The notes beneath the pieces are model-generated. The model searched no databases. It was not told the DNA's origin and worked only from the letters and a program-made list of their open reading frames with translations. Source: Micractinium sp. NFX-FRZ (Eukaryota > Chlorophyta > Trebouxiophyceae > Chlorellales > Chlorellaceae). Taken from it: a DNA stretch of 64,000 nt. The DNA is taken from contig JAPTJF010000061.1 of the NCBI GenBank assembly GCA_029339195.1, forward strand, positions 1-64,000, read 5' to 3'. Below are positions 1 through 10,404 of this stretch, piece by piece. How positions within the stretch are numbered: position 1 is the first letter of the stretch; each line of letters begins with the position of its first letter. The position numbers and the translations under genes were made by a program.

Positions 1-1
1 T

Positions 2-661
2 GCCACCCGCCCTGGCTCACCCCAGCGAGCTGCCGCTCTGGTAGCACAGCTGGACACGTTGCCAGGACAGCGCACGGTGCAGCGGGCGACACCTAATAAG
101 CGCCGGCCGGGTCAGCAGCTGCACAGCGACAGAGCCAAGCTGGCCCGCACCGCCCCCGCTGCCATTGAGCCCAAGCCACCACTGCCAGACCCCATCAAGG
201 CGCTCAACCGGGAGGTTGGCCGGCTACGAGCAGACCTGCAGAGCGAGCGAGACCACAAGCTGCACCTGGCAGCACAGCTAGCCGCCGCCCACGCCAACAT
301 GGCGGCAATAGAGGACGCATACGCCGACGCTGAGCAAGGACGCCTCGCCGCCGCCCGCAAGCTCGCCACCGTCACCGCCAACTTCTCTGATCTCTGCAAG
401 AAATACAACGAACTGTGCATGGCGGTAGCGGCGGCAACCTGCGGCAAGATTGACCCGTATGGGTCGTTCATCGGCACACTCCCACCGCTCCCTCCCATGA
501 AGACGTCACCCGCTGTGGCGGATGATCTTGGCACGGCCCAGGCGCGACACCTTTCCCTCCAGCTAGGAGCATCTCCGCCCGAGCCACTGCCAGTGCGGCC
601 CTTGGATGCCTTCAGGGCACAGCCGCGGCGCGGGGACGCGCCTTCTCGGAGGGGGGAGTAG
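2..661 (+). CDS. Partial ORF, probable 3' end of an LTR-retrotransposon coding region
   Basis: The reading frame is open at the left edge and ends in TAG at 659-661. No initiator is visible. The residues after about position 80 form an Ala/Glu/Arg/Leu-rich heptad-like stretch (LNREVGRLRADLQSERD and following) typical of a coiled coil. A Pro/Ser/Arg-rich, low-complexity tail follows. No protease, reverse transcriptase or integrase motif is present in the visible part. The frame ends inside a purine-rich tract that directly abuts a sequence with LTR-like termini, so I infer it is the last ORF of an LTR element. It could instead be the last exon of a host gene. Family not recognised. Confidence 0.4.
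   Translation, partial: ATRPGSPQRAAALVAQLDTLPGQRTVQRATPNKRRPGQQLHSDRAKLARTAPAAIEPKPPLPDPIKALNREVGRLRADLQSERDHKLHLAAQLAAAHANMAAIEDAYADAEQGRLAAARKLATVTANFSDLCKKYNELCMAVAAATCGKIDPYGSFIGTLPPLPPMKTSPAVADDLGTAQARHLSLQLGASPPEPLPVRPLDAFRAQPRRGDAPSRRGE
648..658 (+). other. Polypurine tract next to the LTR
   Basis: Eleven purines (GGAGGGGGGAG) end three bases before the TGTGGC terminus of the putative LTR. This is where the plus-strand primer of an LTR retrotransposon is expected. The tract overlaps the end of the upstream ORF. Confidence 0.5.
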
Positions 662-729
662 TGTGGCAAAACGGCGCTGCCAGCAGCAGCTGGCGCCTGC
701 GCCCTAACCAGAGCACGCACAGCACGGGC

Positions 730-742
730 GAATGTTCCAGAA
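730..742 (+). promoter_or_regulatory. Heat-shock element 1 in the LTR
   Basis: GAAtgTTCcaGAA is three perfect alternating nGAAn units with correct 5-bp spacing, the HSF trimer site. It lies about 120 bp upstream of the TATA box. Confidence 0.65.
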
Positions 743-839
743 CGATCGGCAGTAGCCTAGAACCCCCTGCATGCACCTAGCGCTTAATCACCAGCTTCCT
801 CTCTAGAATGCTCTGCTGACATGGCATCCCCGCTGGCAC

Positions 840-852
840 TTCCAGAATGTTC
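840..852 (+). promoter_or_regulatory. Heat-shock element 2 in the LTR
   Basis: TTCcaGAAtgTTC is a second perfect three-unit heat-shock element. It ends 11 bp before the TATA-like box, the position typical of HSF-driven core promoters. A weaker unit (GAAtgCTC) lies at about 806. Confidence 0.7.
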
Positions 853-863
853 TCCCTGGAGTG

Positions 864-870
864 CATATAA
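864..870 (+). promoter_or_regulatory. TATA-like box of the LTR
   Basis: CATATAA is followed about 30 bp later by a pyrimidine-rich stretch (around 895-917) suitable for initiation. Transcripts from here would read through the LTR end and into the phosphate transporter with a 5' UTR of roughly 250 nt. Confidence 0.5.
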
Positions 871-1148
871 CCAGCCCCTCACCCGCCACTGCATTCATTC
901 TTCCTCTTCTTCCTTCTCTCAAGTAACACAAGAACACCCCTCACTAGAATCACCAGACCCAGCTCACAGCGCTGGTACCAGGCAGCTCCCACTAGCAGCC
1001 ACTTGCGTGCCACAGCGGGCGCGAAGCAGTGAGATGCTGCATCCGGGCATCGCCTGCAGATGCTTGATTCCTGGGCCATCATTTATTGCGCTGATGTGAC
1101 CACTTGTGTGTATTTTCTCTGTCTGGAAACCGCAGCAAGTGCCACGCC

Positions 1149-4100
1149 ATGTTTACGCCGGTAAGTGCACTGGTGGTCACCCCTGCTAGCCCTTTCCCAG
1201 CACGCAGCGGTGCAGGACCGGGGCCCTTGCAGCGTGTTTACACTGACACGGCCGTCCTGCGCGGGTACATGATTGGCAGACACGGCCATTGCAGCTGCGC
1301 GCCCACGAACAGCAAGGGGCACCCCGGCCAGGCCTGGAATATGCCACCCGCTGGCGGCGGCTAAGCCAGCCTCTGCACCTTGTTGTCCTTTTGGGGGGTC
1401 ATGCCAGAGCAATGCGAGATTGGGCAGCCTCGCCCGGGAAGATGCCCGTCCCGTCCTCGTGCAGGCGGGCGTCGCCGCGACATCGCTGGCACTCGCCCCC
1501 CGCGCCCTTCCCTCAAGCGCCCCACCCTGCCAAGCTCTCACCCTGCCCACCCCTTAACTGGCCCGTGATTTCGACTGCAGTACACGTGGATCTTTGCGAT
1601 CGCCTGCGTCGTGGGCTTTGCCGAGTCGTATGGTGAGCAAGAGGGGGCATGCACCCCGCCAGGCGCTGGCGGCTGGCGCGGCATCTTGCGTGTGCTGGGT
1701 TCATTTTTCCACCTGCAGCCTGACCCAACTTCTTGCCAGCTGCTTTGTCAGCATCCAAGTGCTTTGATATGCTTTGATGTGCATTGGTAGCATGGTGCAT
1801 GCCAGGGTTTGGCGGCACCGCCCTTCACCCGCCCTGACACCCGGCCGTCGCCTGCGCCCCCACCACTGACCAATGCACGCCTCGTTGCCCTGGCTTTGCT
1901 TGCTGTTTTCAGGTATCGGCGCAAATGACCTGGGTAAGGGAGAAGGGAGCGTGCTGTGCGAGACCCCGCTGTGACTTTCCAAGCACATGCATGTTGGATG
2001 GTGCATTGTGGTGTTTGTGTGCGTGTGTGTGTGCGTGCGCAGATCCACATTACGCTGTCCTGCCTGCCTGACAAATCCTTGACCTCCCCCCCCCCCTCCT
2101 TGCGCTCTGAAGCGAATGCCTTTGGCACGAGGTAAGCCATTCTTTCTCAAACGATTGTAAGGGTTGGCTGTGGAGTGGGCTGAACCTTTGTCATGCCGGC
2201 TGTGCTGGCCGCCCTGCTGCTGCCCCATGCCCCTGCCCCCCTCTGCTGGTGCCATTCTGCCTGTGTCCCCGATCCTCGGCATGCCCCGATGTGGAGCGGC
2301 AGCAGCATCAGGCACACCCGTGTTTAGGCCACAGCCGGCAGCATCACTCTGCGCTCACCGCGTCCCTGCCCCCTGCCCCGCCCGCCCCGCTGCAGTGTGT
2401 CCGCCAAGGCCCTCAAGTACTGGCAGGCCGTGCTGGTGGCATCAGTGTTTGAGTTCCTGGGAGCCATCCTGCTGGGAGCCAACAACACAGACACCAGTGA
2501 GTGCACGCAAGGCGTGCTTTCAGGTGGATTTGCGTCTGAGCTTAGCACACCCGGTTGACCCCGAGCGGGCGCCCGCCTGGCGTGCGCGCGGTGCACAGCA
2601 GGGCGGCACTGCGCTCGGGCCCCGCTGACCCGCCCGCTGACCCGCCTTCTGGCCATCTGCTTCCCTTCTCCCTGCCCCCCTGCAGTGAAGGCTGGCGTGG
2701 CCGACCCCAAGGCTTTCGCTGACCGGCCCGAGATTCTGATGTGAGTGTGGGCACTTGGCTTCCGCTGGCCCCCGCGGGAGCACTTGCATGCCGCCTTGTC
2801 GGTGCCCGGCGCTGCGCGCTCCCCCTCCTTCCCGTCCCTCACCCATGCTTATCCTTTCGCATTCTCTCCTCATGCGCAGGTACGGCATGCTTTGCGTCAT
2901 GGTGAGGCTTCTGTGCGAGCAGCAGAAGCCGCCTGGGCAGGCGGCGCCGGCGCCTGCCGCCACAGCGCCAGCACACACATGCCGCCACGCCCGCCTGCTG
3001 CTGCGCTCTCCTGCCGGGAGCCCCTGCTGTGTCTAGATTAAGCGGAATCCAGTCTGCCCTTGCATGCCCTGATTCGTGTCGTCCTACCTTGTTCTCCTGC
3101 AGATCTCCGCCGCCTTCTGGGACATCTTCTCCTGCACCCTGGAGCTCCAGGTGTGCACACGCTGCGCACGCTGCGCCGCCGCGCGCACGTCATCGCCACG
3201 CCATGCTGCGCGCCACCTCAGCTCCCCCCACCAGCAGTGTGCACCTCCATCCACATGCAATGAAGCGCTTCACCTCCCTGCTGCCAACCCCTCCGCTGAC
3301 CCCTCGGCTTGCCCTCCGCCCCCGTCCCGCACCCCTTTGTTTGTGCGCGCAGGTGTCCACCACCCACACCACCGCGGGCGCCCTGATCGGCATGGCCTTG
3401 GCCACCTACGGCTCCAGCGCCGTCATCTGGTCCAAGTCGTCCACCTCCTTCCCCTACGTCAAGTGAGCACCGCACCGGCCTCCCTTGTCCTGCCACGTAC
3501 CCACACATGCCCTGCCTCGCCTGCCCCGCCTGCACCATGCACGGCCGCACCTGCCCCCACCCCACCCGCCGCATGTCCCCTCCCCCCAGCCCGCCACCTG
3601 CCCACCTGCGCAGCTCCTCCCTCCCCAAACCTCATGCATGCACCCTCCCCAGCCCAGCCACCCGCGCACCTTGCTGCCTGCCCCCCACCCTCCACCGCGC
3701 CCCACCCTCCTGCCCCACCTGCAGGGGCGTGTCTGCGCTGTTCATGGGTTGGGGCACCTCCCCCGTGCTGGCCATGATCTGCGCCTCCATCCTCTTCTTC
3801 CTGGTCCGCACCTTCGTCATGCGCGCCGCCGACCCCTTCAAGCGCGCCCTCTACGTCATGCCCCTCGCCATGTGGCTCACCATCTTCACCGTCACCTTCA
3901 CCGTCATCCAGGTGGGTGGCTGGGTGCATGCCGGGTGGCTGGCTGCGCTGGGTAGGGTGTGGACGGGGGCTGGTTGGGCTGAGGAGAGGCTGGTGTTGGC
4001 TGGCTGGGTTGAGGGACGGGCCAGGGGTTGGCTGCCTGCCCAGGGGCGCGGGCTGGGCGGCGTGTGCGCGCCGCGTGGCCTCTTCCCGTGTGTACCGCCG

Positions 4101-6510
4101 GCCGTCATCCTGCCGGCTCCCTGCTCCTCAGCGACCTGCACCCTCCTCACATCCCGCAGCACCAGCCCCTCTGCGCGGCGCACGGCTCCACACTTCCCCG
4201 TCCCCACTCACCTTCCCACCCGCTCCCCTCCCCTCCCCCCCGCCCCCCGCCGTGCAGACTGGCAACAAGAACAAGACCTGGGCCAACGTGTCCAACTCCA
4301 AGAGCTCCTGGATCTCTGTGGCGGTGGCCTCCGGCATCGCCGTCCTCACCGCCCTCATCTTTGTGCCCTTCATGAAGAACCGGCTGGAGGCCATGGAGGC
4401 GGAGCGGTGAGCACGTTTGTTTTTCAAAACTTATAACTGCACCTAATGTACATGCTGGGGCGAAGGGAGTGGGGGGACTGGGCGAGGGGGCAGCCTGCGT
4501 TGCCGCTGCTCCGCTGCTTGCTCAGCCGGCCAGCCCCGGCATCCCATTTGTCCCTCCCCGCCCCGCGCCCAACGTGTCCCTGCCCTTCCCCTGCCTGCCC
4601 GCCTGCAGCGAGGCCGAGGCCGCCGCCGCCGCCGAGGCCGCCAACCCCAAGAGCAAGGGCGACAGCGACGAGGAGCACAAGGCCCCCGCCATCCCGCGCT
4701 CCAACTCCATGCTGGGCCGCATGGGCTCCGCCGCCGACTCGGTCAAGAACTCCAAGGCGGGGCAGGCCATTGCCCGCAACCGCGTCTTCAAGTGGCTTAC
4801 ATACGGCATCACCTACGACATGTGAGCGGCAGGCGGGGCGGGAAGGGGAGCTGGTACAGCATGAGCTTGTGCCCCGGCGGCTGCCAAATGCCGCTGCGCA
4901 GCGTTCGAAGCCCTCACCCCCACCCTCACCCCCACCCTCACCCCCGCCCTCCCTCGCCCACGTCGCAGGCACAAGGTGCTGAGCAAGGACTCTGACAACT
5001 ACAACGAGCGCGCCTCCCGCATCTGGGACAACGCCGAGCGCTTTGACTGGAAGGCCGAGCTGGTGTTCAAGTACATCCAGGTGAGGGCGGGGGGGGTGGG
5101 GGGGGTGGGGGGTGCGGGGGAGGGTGTCAGGGGGTGACGTGGGTCTGTCAGGGCTGGGAAGGCACGTGGGCTGCTGGCTGGCGAGGTGGGGGTGGGAAAT
5201 GGGGAGGCACGTGAGCGGCTGTGTGACAGGGTGGAGGCGGGGGCTGGAGGGGACGGAGACAGGCGCGCGGCGGCGCGGGGGGGGGGGGGGGGGGGGGGGG
5301 CGAGGGAGGGGGCGGCATGTGTGCTGCTGCCTGGCGGGGTGGGGGTGGTTTCTTTGCAGGTCTGTGCTCTACCAACATCGTCACAGGCAAGCGGGGCCGG
5401 CCGCCGCCGCCGCCGCGCCGCCCGCCGCGCCGCCCGCCGCGCAGCGCCGCGCAGCGCCGCTCTCCGCCTTTGTGCCCCTCCCCTTTCCCTCCCTCCCTTT
5501 CCCTCCCTTTCATGTCCCTCCTTTCCCATTACCACCGCCACAAAAGAGGGGCCGGGACAGGGTAGGGGTGGCGGGCCAGAGGGCACGGGCCGCAGCGCGC
5601 CCGCCGACGTCGCCCGACGTGTTTTCTGTACTTACCCTGTACGGTTTCGTACCCTTCTTTCGTACCTTTCTTTCGTACAGGCCTGGCCACGTACGGATGG
5701 CACATTATGGGCTTGTACGGTGAGCAGCAGCAGAGACGGTGCCAGTGTTGTGGTGGGAGCACCGGTTTGCATGCGGGGTGCGTCGTCGGCCGCTGGCGTC
5801 GCTGGCCGCTGGCGCCGTTGTTCACGCGCGCTTGCTGCACACTGATCCTCGCCTCACCTGCCCCTTCCCCCCTCCTCCCCCCTTCCCCCATCCCAGGCGC
5901 CAAGTCCGTCATGATCTCCAACTGCCGCGGTTTTGCCATCGAGCTGTCCACCGCCCTGGTGGTCATCCTGGCCGCCCGCTTCGGCATCCCCGTCTCCACC
6001 TCCCACACCTGCGTGTTTGCCGCCGTGGCGGTGGGCCTGTTTGAGGCGCGCAAGGGCGTGAACTGGCTCATGGTGCTGCAGACCATCATGGCCATGTTCA
6101 TCACTCTGGGCACAGCCATGGGCGCTTGCGCAGGTGGGGGGGAAGGGGGAGGCGGGGACGTGTGGGGCGGGGCAGCGTGTGTGTTGAAGCGGCAGGGCTG
6201 GCGCCATTGCCGCCGCCTCTGTATGCTGCTGCTGCCTTGCTCCGGGGAGACGGCGTGCTGCGCTGTGCTGTGCTGTGCCGTGCTGTGCTGCGCTGTGCTG
6301 TGCCCCGGCCCAAATTTTTATTACATAAAAGGCAGGTGGGCGAGCGCTGCACGTCGCGACCCAGCCGCTGCCGCTCCTTCCGCTGCTCATCCATGCGTGT
6401 TCGCCCCCCCCCAAACGTGTGCAGGCCTGACCGCGTTTGGCGTGTACTCGCCCATGAAGAACCTGACCGACGCCACCGGCTTCCCCGGCGGCGCGTACCA
6501 GGTCGAGTAA
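1149..6510 (+). CDS. PTB: Sodium/phosphate symporter, PHO4/PiT family (algal PTB type), one exon unresolved
   Basis: Membrane Pi importer of the PiT (PHO4, SLC20-like) family. Exons: 1149-1160, 1581-1632, 1913-1933, 2113-2131, 2396-2496, 2686-2740, 2880-2901, 3103-3150, 3353-3462, 3725-3911, 4258-4406, 4609-4821, 4969-5080, gap, 5681-5719, 5897-6133, 6425-6510. Phases close on each side of the gap. The N-terminal signature GIGANDLANAFGTS begins at residue 22, within a run of hydrophobic helices. A charged cytosolic loop (SKGDSDEEHK, then the FDWKAELVFKYIQ segment) precedes the C-terminal repeat half, which contains GLATYGWHIM, the RGFAIELSTAL segment and GIPVSTSHTCVFAAVAVGL. The expected second GANDVANA signature between FKYIQ and GLATYG is not encoded in any frame of 5081-5680. 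That stretch holds a 23-G run and low-complexity GC repeats, so an exon is lost or mis-assembled. Start chosen as the only ATG in phase before YTWIFAIA. Confidence 0.88.
5278..5300 (+). repeat. Homopolymer of 23 G
   Basis: Uninterrupted G run in the transporter intron, inside the region where the second PHO4 signature exon should lie. A likely assembly weak point. Confidence 0.9.
6252..6302 (+). repeat. TGCTG/TGCTGTGC pentamer-type microsatellite in an intron
   Basis: Imperfect repeats of GCTGT and GCTGC in the penultimate intron of the transporter, on the sense strand. Confidence 0.8.
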
Positions 6511-6622
6511 GCGTGACCGCTGACGTCCCCTGATGCGGCTGGGCGCGGCGTGCTCGCCGTGCCACCCTGGCAGCCGGCACCCCCCTGCACGTCCTTGCTG
6601 GCAGCCTGTTATTTTCTCCCTT

Positions 6623-6678
6623 TTTCCAAGACCTGGCCCCACTCTGCATGTTTCCAAGACCTGGCCCCACTCTGCATG
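6623..6678 (+). repeat. Two tandem copies of a 28-bp unit
   Basis: The unit begins TTTCCAAGACCTGGCCCC and is repeated exactly once at 6651, in the 3' UTR of the phosphate transporter. Confidence 0.9.
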
Positions 6679-6912
6679 GCCCACATTCGCTACTGCACTG
6701 CGGCTGCCTCTAATTGCCGCTCGTTGGGGGTGGCACCCGCAGCTTGAGATTTGGCGGGTCCCGCCCCAACTTCCGCCCACGCCCCCTCCTTGACTGCCCA
6801 CCGCACAAACTCAACCACCCAACACCCGATTCTTTCAAGTCACCGCCGCACGCCTGCGCCACACATCCCTTTCCCCGCTACTGTGCAAGCATGCATGATG
6901 CCTTTTGCTTTT

Positions 6913-6917
6913 TGTAA
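6913..6917 (+). terminator. TGTAA polyadenylation signal, phosphate transporter
   Basis: TGTAA is the canonical green-algal poly(A) signal. This copy lies about 400 nt after the stop codon. Confidence 0.5.
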
Positions 6918-7703
6918 CTTACTCCAACACCTGCCAGGTCATCTCTCCCAAGGCACCCTCCCTCCCCTCCTCCCGCTACGCACTAGTGGTAACTGCTACC
7001 CATGTCAATCCCTTTTCATGACCTGCCCCTCATCCGACCGTGGGCCATCACTGGTAATAAAGTTACGGCTCACGAACGCGCATTGCGAGAGGAGGGAGTG
7101 GGAGAGGGGGGAGCGGTAGCAGGCGCACGATGGTGGCCTCCACAAGAAGCCCTTCCACCACACACTCGTAGCCCACCCACCGCCCTCACCGCCAGGGACA
7201 GAGTGACTGGATAAAGGGGATCCGGGCTTAGAAACCGAACCCGTTCCGTACTGCCAGCGGTGGCGCCACGGGCCCCCACTGCCGCTTTGAAGAACCACGA
7301 CGGCGGGCTGCTCCCCTCACCGACTGTCCCCGACCTTTCTGTGCCCCGTGCTGCCGTTCAATCAGCTGCCTGCCAGCCAGCCAGCTCACCACTCAAGTCG
7401 GCGGCGCACGGACAGGAGACTCAAGTTCAGCAGCACTCCGGCACCCTGTGCAGGCCTGATGGTTTCCCAGGCATGGTGGGGCGCTTCTTGGTGTAAGCTT
7501 GCACAAACCTGGTGGGTCACTTCCCAGGCTGGCACTCCCACGCCATGATGTGGTGGGCACACTCATCAAACAGATGTTGGCACACACACACACACAAAAC
7601 AAGAAGGGACATTGTCAATGAATAATAAAATCGGCACTGCATCATTGTGAAGCGGTACTGCATCGTGTGCACAGGCGCGCAGGGGCGGCCGTGCCCGCCC
7701 AAC

Positions 7704-10404
7704 TCATGCCGCATGGATGCCTGCCAGCGCTGCCAGGTTGGGGACCACAATGTGGGGCAGTCCTTCGGACGCCGCTGCCTCCAGCGCCGCCTCCGTGGTC
7801 ACTCCCGTCAGCGGCAGCACCGTCAGCAGGCCGCCCTCCCGGCCCAGGGCAATGTCAGTGTCCAGCCTGGCAGGCCACGGTGGGCAAAGCAGGGGGGGAA
7901 ATGAGAATGCAAAGTCACATGTTCAGAGCAGCGGGCGTGTGCATCACATGCAACAAATCCAGCACGCGAACAGCATAGGGCAGCACTGGGCCGGCGCAGC
8001 GTCAGCATCCCCACCAGCACTGGCGCCAGCACCGGCAGGCGCAGCAATGGGCACAGCGCCTGCAGAGCACAGCACAGCACAACGGGCACGACACAGCGCC
8101 TGCAGAGCACACAGCACAGCACAATGGGCAGAGCACAGCACAGCGCCTGCAGAGCACAGCATAGCACAGCGCAGCACAGCGCACCTGTCTCCCACTATCA
8201 TGGCCTCCTCGGGTCGCACATTGTATGTGCTGCAGAGGAAGGGCAACAGCCAGGGCCCGCCCTTGCCCACGTTGAAGGCCTCCCTGCGGGGTATGGTGGG
8301 GAGGGAGACGAGCGGGCGCATTTCAGCCAAAGTGTGGGAAGGGGCGGCAGAGCATGGGGTGTGTTGAGGGGTGCCACCATCCAGAGGCCAGGGAAGGAGG
8401 CGAGCGGGCGCGTGCCAGCTGTTGCAGGAAGGGGATGAACAGCGGAGGCCGGCCACAGGAGGGGTGCGTGGCTGGGAGGGGGCCAGGGCAAAGCAGGGCA
8501 AGGCACAAGCGCATGCGAGTCGACGCAGGGCTGGTGCGTGCAAACAAGTGCCGCAGGCAGCGCATCCGAACACTCAGGCAGTGCAGCCGCCTTCCAGCTG
8601 AAAGCCCACAGGCACGTGCCTGTTGGTGGCGGTCTCAATCGAGCGCACAATGCAGCCGGTGCCTGGCATCATGCGCCGGTTGCCTGCAGCAGCAGCAGCA
8701 AGGCATGGACGCAGGGCTCAGGCACGACACTGGCTGCGGCTGCCGGCCACAGGTGCCAGCAGTCTGGGTGGTGATCAGTGCAGGAAGGCGAGGCAGGAGG
8801 GCAAGGCCCGCCAGACCGGCGTGGCCTGCCACAGCAAGCATGCAAGCCAGGAGGCCAGCTGCTGCCCCCCGCTCCACACGCTGCAACCTCCCCCTGCACA
8901 CTACCCCGCCCCGACAACCCAACTGCAACCCCCAGGTCCGACGCACCCACCCAGCCCCCCACGTTGTCGGCCTCGGCCCTTACTTGTGGCCACTCATCCC
9001 ATCTGCCCACCCACCCACCCACCCACGCACCCATGTTGTCGGCCTCATCCATGTTTGTGGCCACAAAATGCACCCCCGGCAGCTCGCGCAGCAGCGCCGA
9101 CGCCACGCACAGCTTGGCGTAGCTAAAGGTGGGGTCCCACCCCACCACCACGGCGCCAACGGAAGGGTCCAGCTGCAGCCCCGCAAACCCCTCTGAAGTC
9201 CACCCACGCTCCAGCTCTGCCGCACCACCGCTGCCGCCGCCGTTGCTGCCGCTGCCGCCATTGCCGCCGGCGTCGGTGCTTCCTCCGTCCCCGCCGCTGC
9301 TGCTGCTGCTGCTGCTGCAGAGGTCCTGCCACGTCTGGTACGCGATGCCCGCCTCCTCCATCTCGTGCCCCATGCCTTCTGTACCCAGCACAAAGGCGCG
9401 CTGGGTGAAGCCGATGCTGCGCAGGTAGGCGGCTGCGGCATACGAGGTGGGCACCACCTGCAGGGCAAACCGCACACATGTGCAGGCTTCCTGTCACTCA
9501 CACAAATTGGTGCGGTAGCGGCAGCGCGGCGACAGTGGCGATCCAGGCAAGGGAAGCACACTGCTGCGTTCATTGCTGCACGCTTGCTGCCGCAGCATGC
9601 AGGGGGCGGGTGGAGCACAGGGCATGGGCATAGCGTGACCCCAGGCACTCACACCCCGCACCTCCTCTGGCGCCGCCTGGATGCCCAGCGACCGGAATTT
9701 GGCCAAGTACTGCCTCCGTGACTTGCTAGAGTTATTGGTGAGGAAGAGCAGGCGCTTGCCCTGGCGGCGGAAGTGCTGCAGCGCCTGCGGGGGTGCGAGG
9801 GCGGGGGGCAGGCGGGCGGGTGAGCAGGCGGGTGGGTGTGCAAGCAGGAGGATGTGACACCAGCCACTGCTCCGGTGGGTGTGTGACTGACATGGCTGTG
9901 ATAACAGTGCGCCGCACAGTGGCACTGTGAAGCAAGCATTGGTGGCACCACTGCCCCCTCCTGCTGCCCTCCCGAGCGTCGCCGCACCTCCACCGTTCCC
10001 GGCATCAGCTCGTTGCCGCGCCATAGCACGCCGTCGCAGTCGAGGACCAGCGTTGACACGCCTGACCACAGCTGCTCCAGCTCTTTGCTGTCGACAGCTG
10101 TCAGCCGCACCGCCAGGGCAGCTTCCCCTGCATCAATCAGGGCGCGTCGGCATAGCAGGGTCAGGGCAGACGGCGCCGTCTGGCAGCCCCCAGCAGCGGC
10201 TGGCGGCGGCGCAGCGGCAGCGAGGCTCTCTGCTGCCAGGGGGCCACAAGCCGATGAGGGCGCGCCTGCTGATGCACGTGACCAACCTGATGCGCTTGTT
10301 TGGACTGCAGAGGACGCTGGTGTCGCCCGCTGCACCGTCATTTCGCGTCTCCTGGCTGGCGCCCTGGGCGTTAGGGGCACAGCTGCTGCCAGTGTCGCTT
10401 TCAT
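7704..10404 (-). CDS. PGP1: Phosphoglycolate phosphatase, HAD superfamily, probably chloroplast
   Basis: Dephosphorylates 2-phosphoglycolate made by RuBisCO oxygenation, the first photorespiratory step. Exons (transcript order): 10404-9988, 9784-9653, 9457-9031, 8683-8620, 8283-8185, 7866-7704; 433 aa. HAD motif I LDCDGVLWRG is near residue 121 (Asp122 nucleophile). Motif II is TNNSSKSR. The motif III lysine is in NVGKGGPWLLPF, and motif IV is VGDRLDTDIALG. The ~110 residues before motif I begin MKATLAAAVPLTPRAPARRR and resemble a transit peptide; an in-frame ATG at 10467 is an alternative start. A Ser/Gly-rich insertion (a CTG repeat on the + strand) interrupts the cap domain after TWQDLC. 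Intron 4 appears to use a GC donor (AG|GCACGT), which is the only way to join ETATNR to EAFNVGK in frame. Confidence 0.9.
8046..8182 (-). repeat. GCTGT-type microsatellite in a PGP1 intron
   Basis: Many AGCACAGCAC units on the + strand, read as GCTGTGCTGTGCT on the transcribed sense strand of PGP1, mixed with CCTGCAGAGC units. Confidence 0.8.

Larger units (their letters stand above)
662..1014 (+). mobile_element. 3' LTR (or solo LTR) of a retrotransposon
   Basis: The segment begins with TGTGGC and ends with GCCACA, a perfect 6-bp inverted terminal repeat of the TG...CA form. It is 353 bp long, follows a polypurine tract, and contains a TATA-like box about 200 bp from its start. The 5' LTR and target-site duplication lie outside the window, so identity between LTRs cannot be tested here. 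The following five bases (GCGGG) would be the right copy of a target duplication. The end of the LTR is 134 bp from the start codon of the phosphate transporter. Confidence 0.6.
6511..7703. other. Intergenic region between convergent genes
   Basis: Holds the 3' UTRs of the transporter (+) and phosphoglycolate phosphatase (-). Contents seen: the 28-bp tandem pair, the TGTAA signal, a (CA)n run near 7579-7596, and otherwise C-rich non-coding sequence. The open frames here lack coding character. Confidence 0.6.

Noticed and set aside
973..986. TGGTACCAGG resembling a tRNA-Met primer-binding site
   Set aside because: It lies inside the LTR bounded by TGTGGC/GCCACA, and the match to TGGTATCAGAGC is poor.
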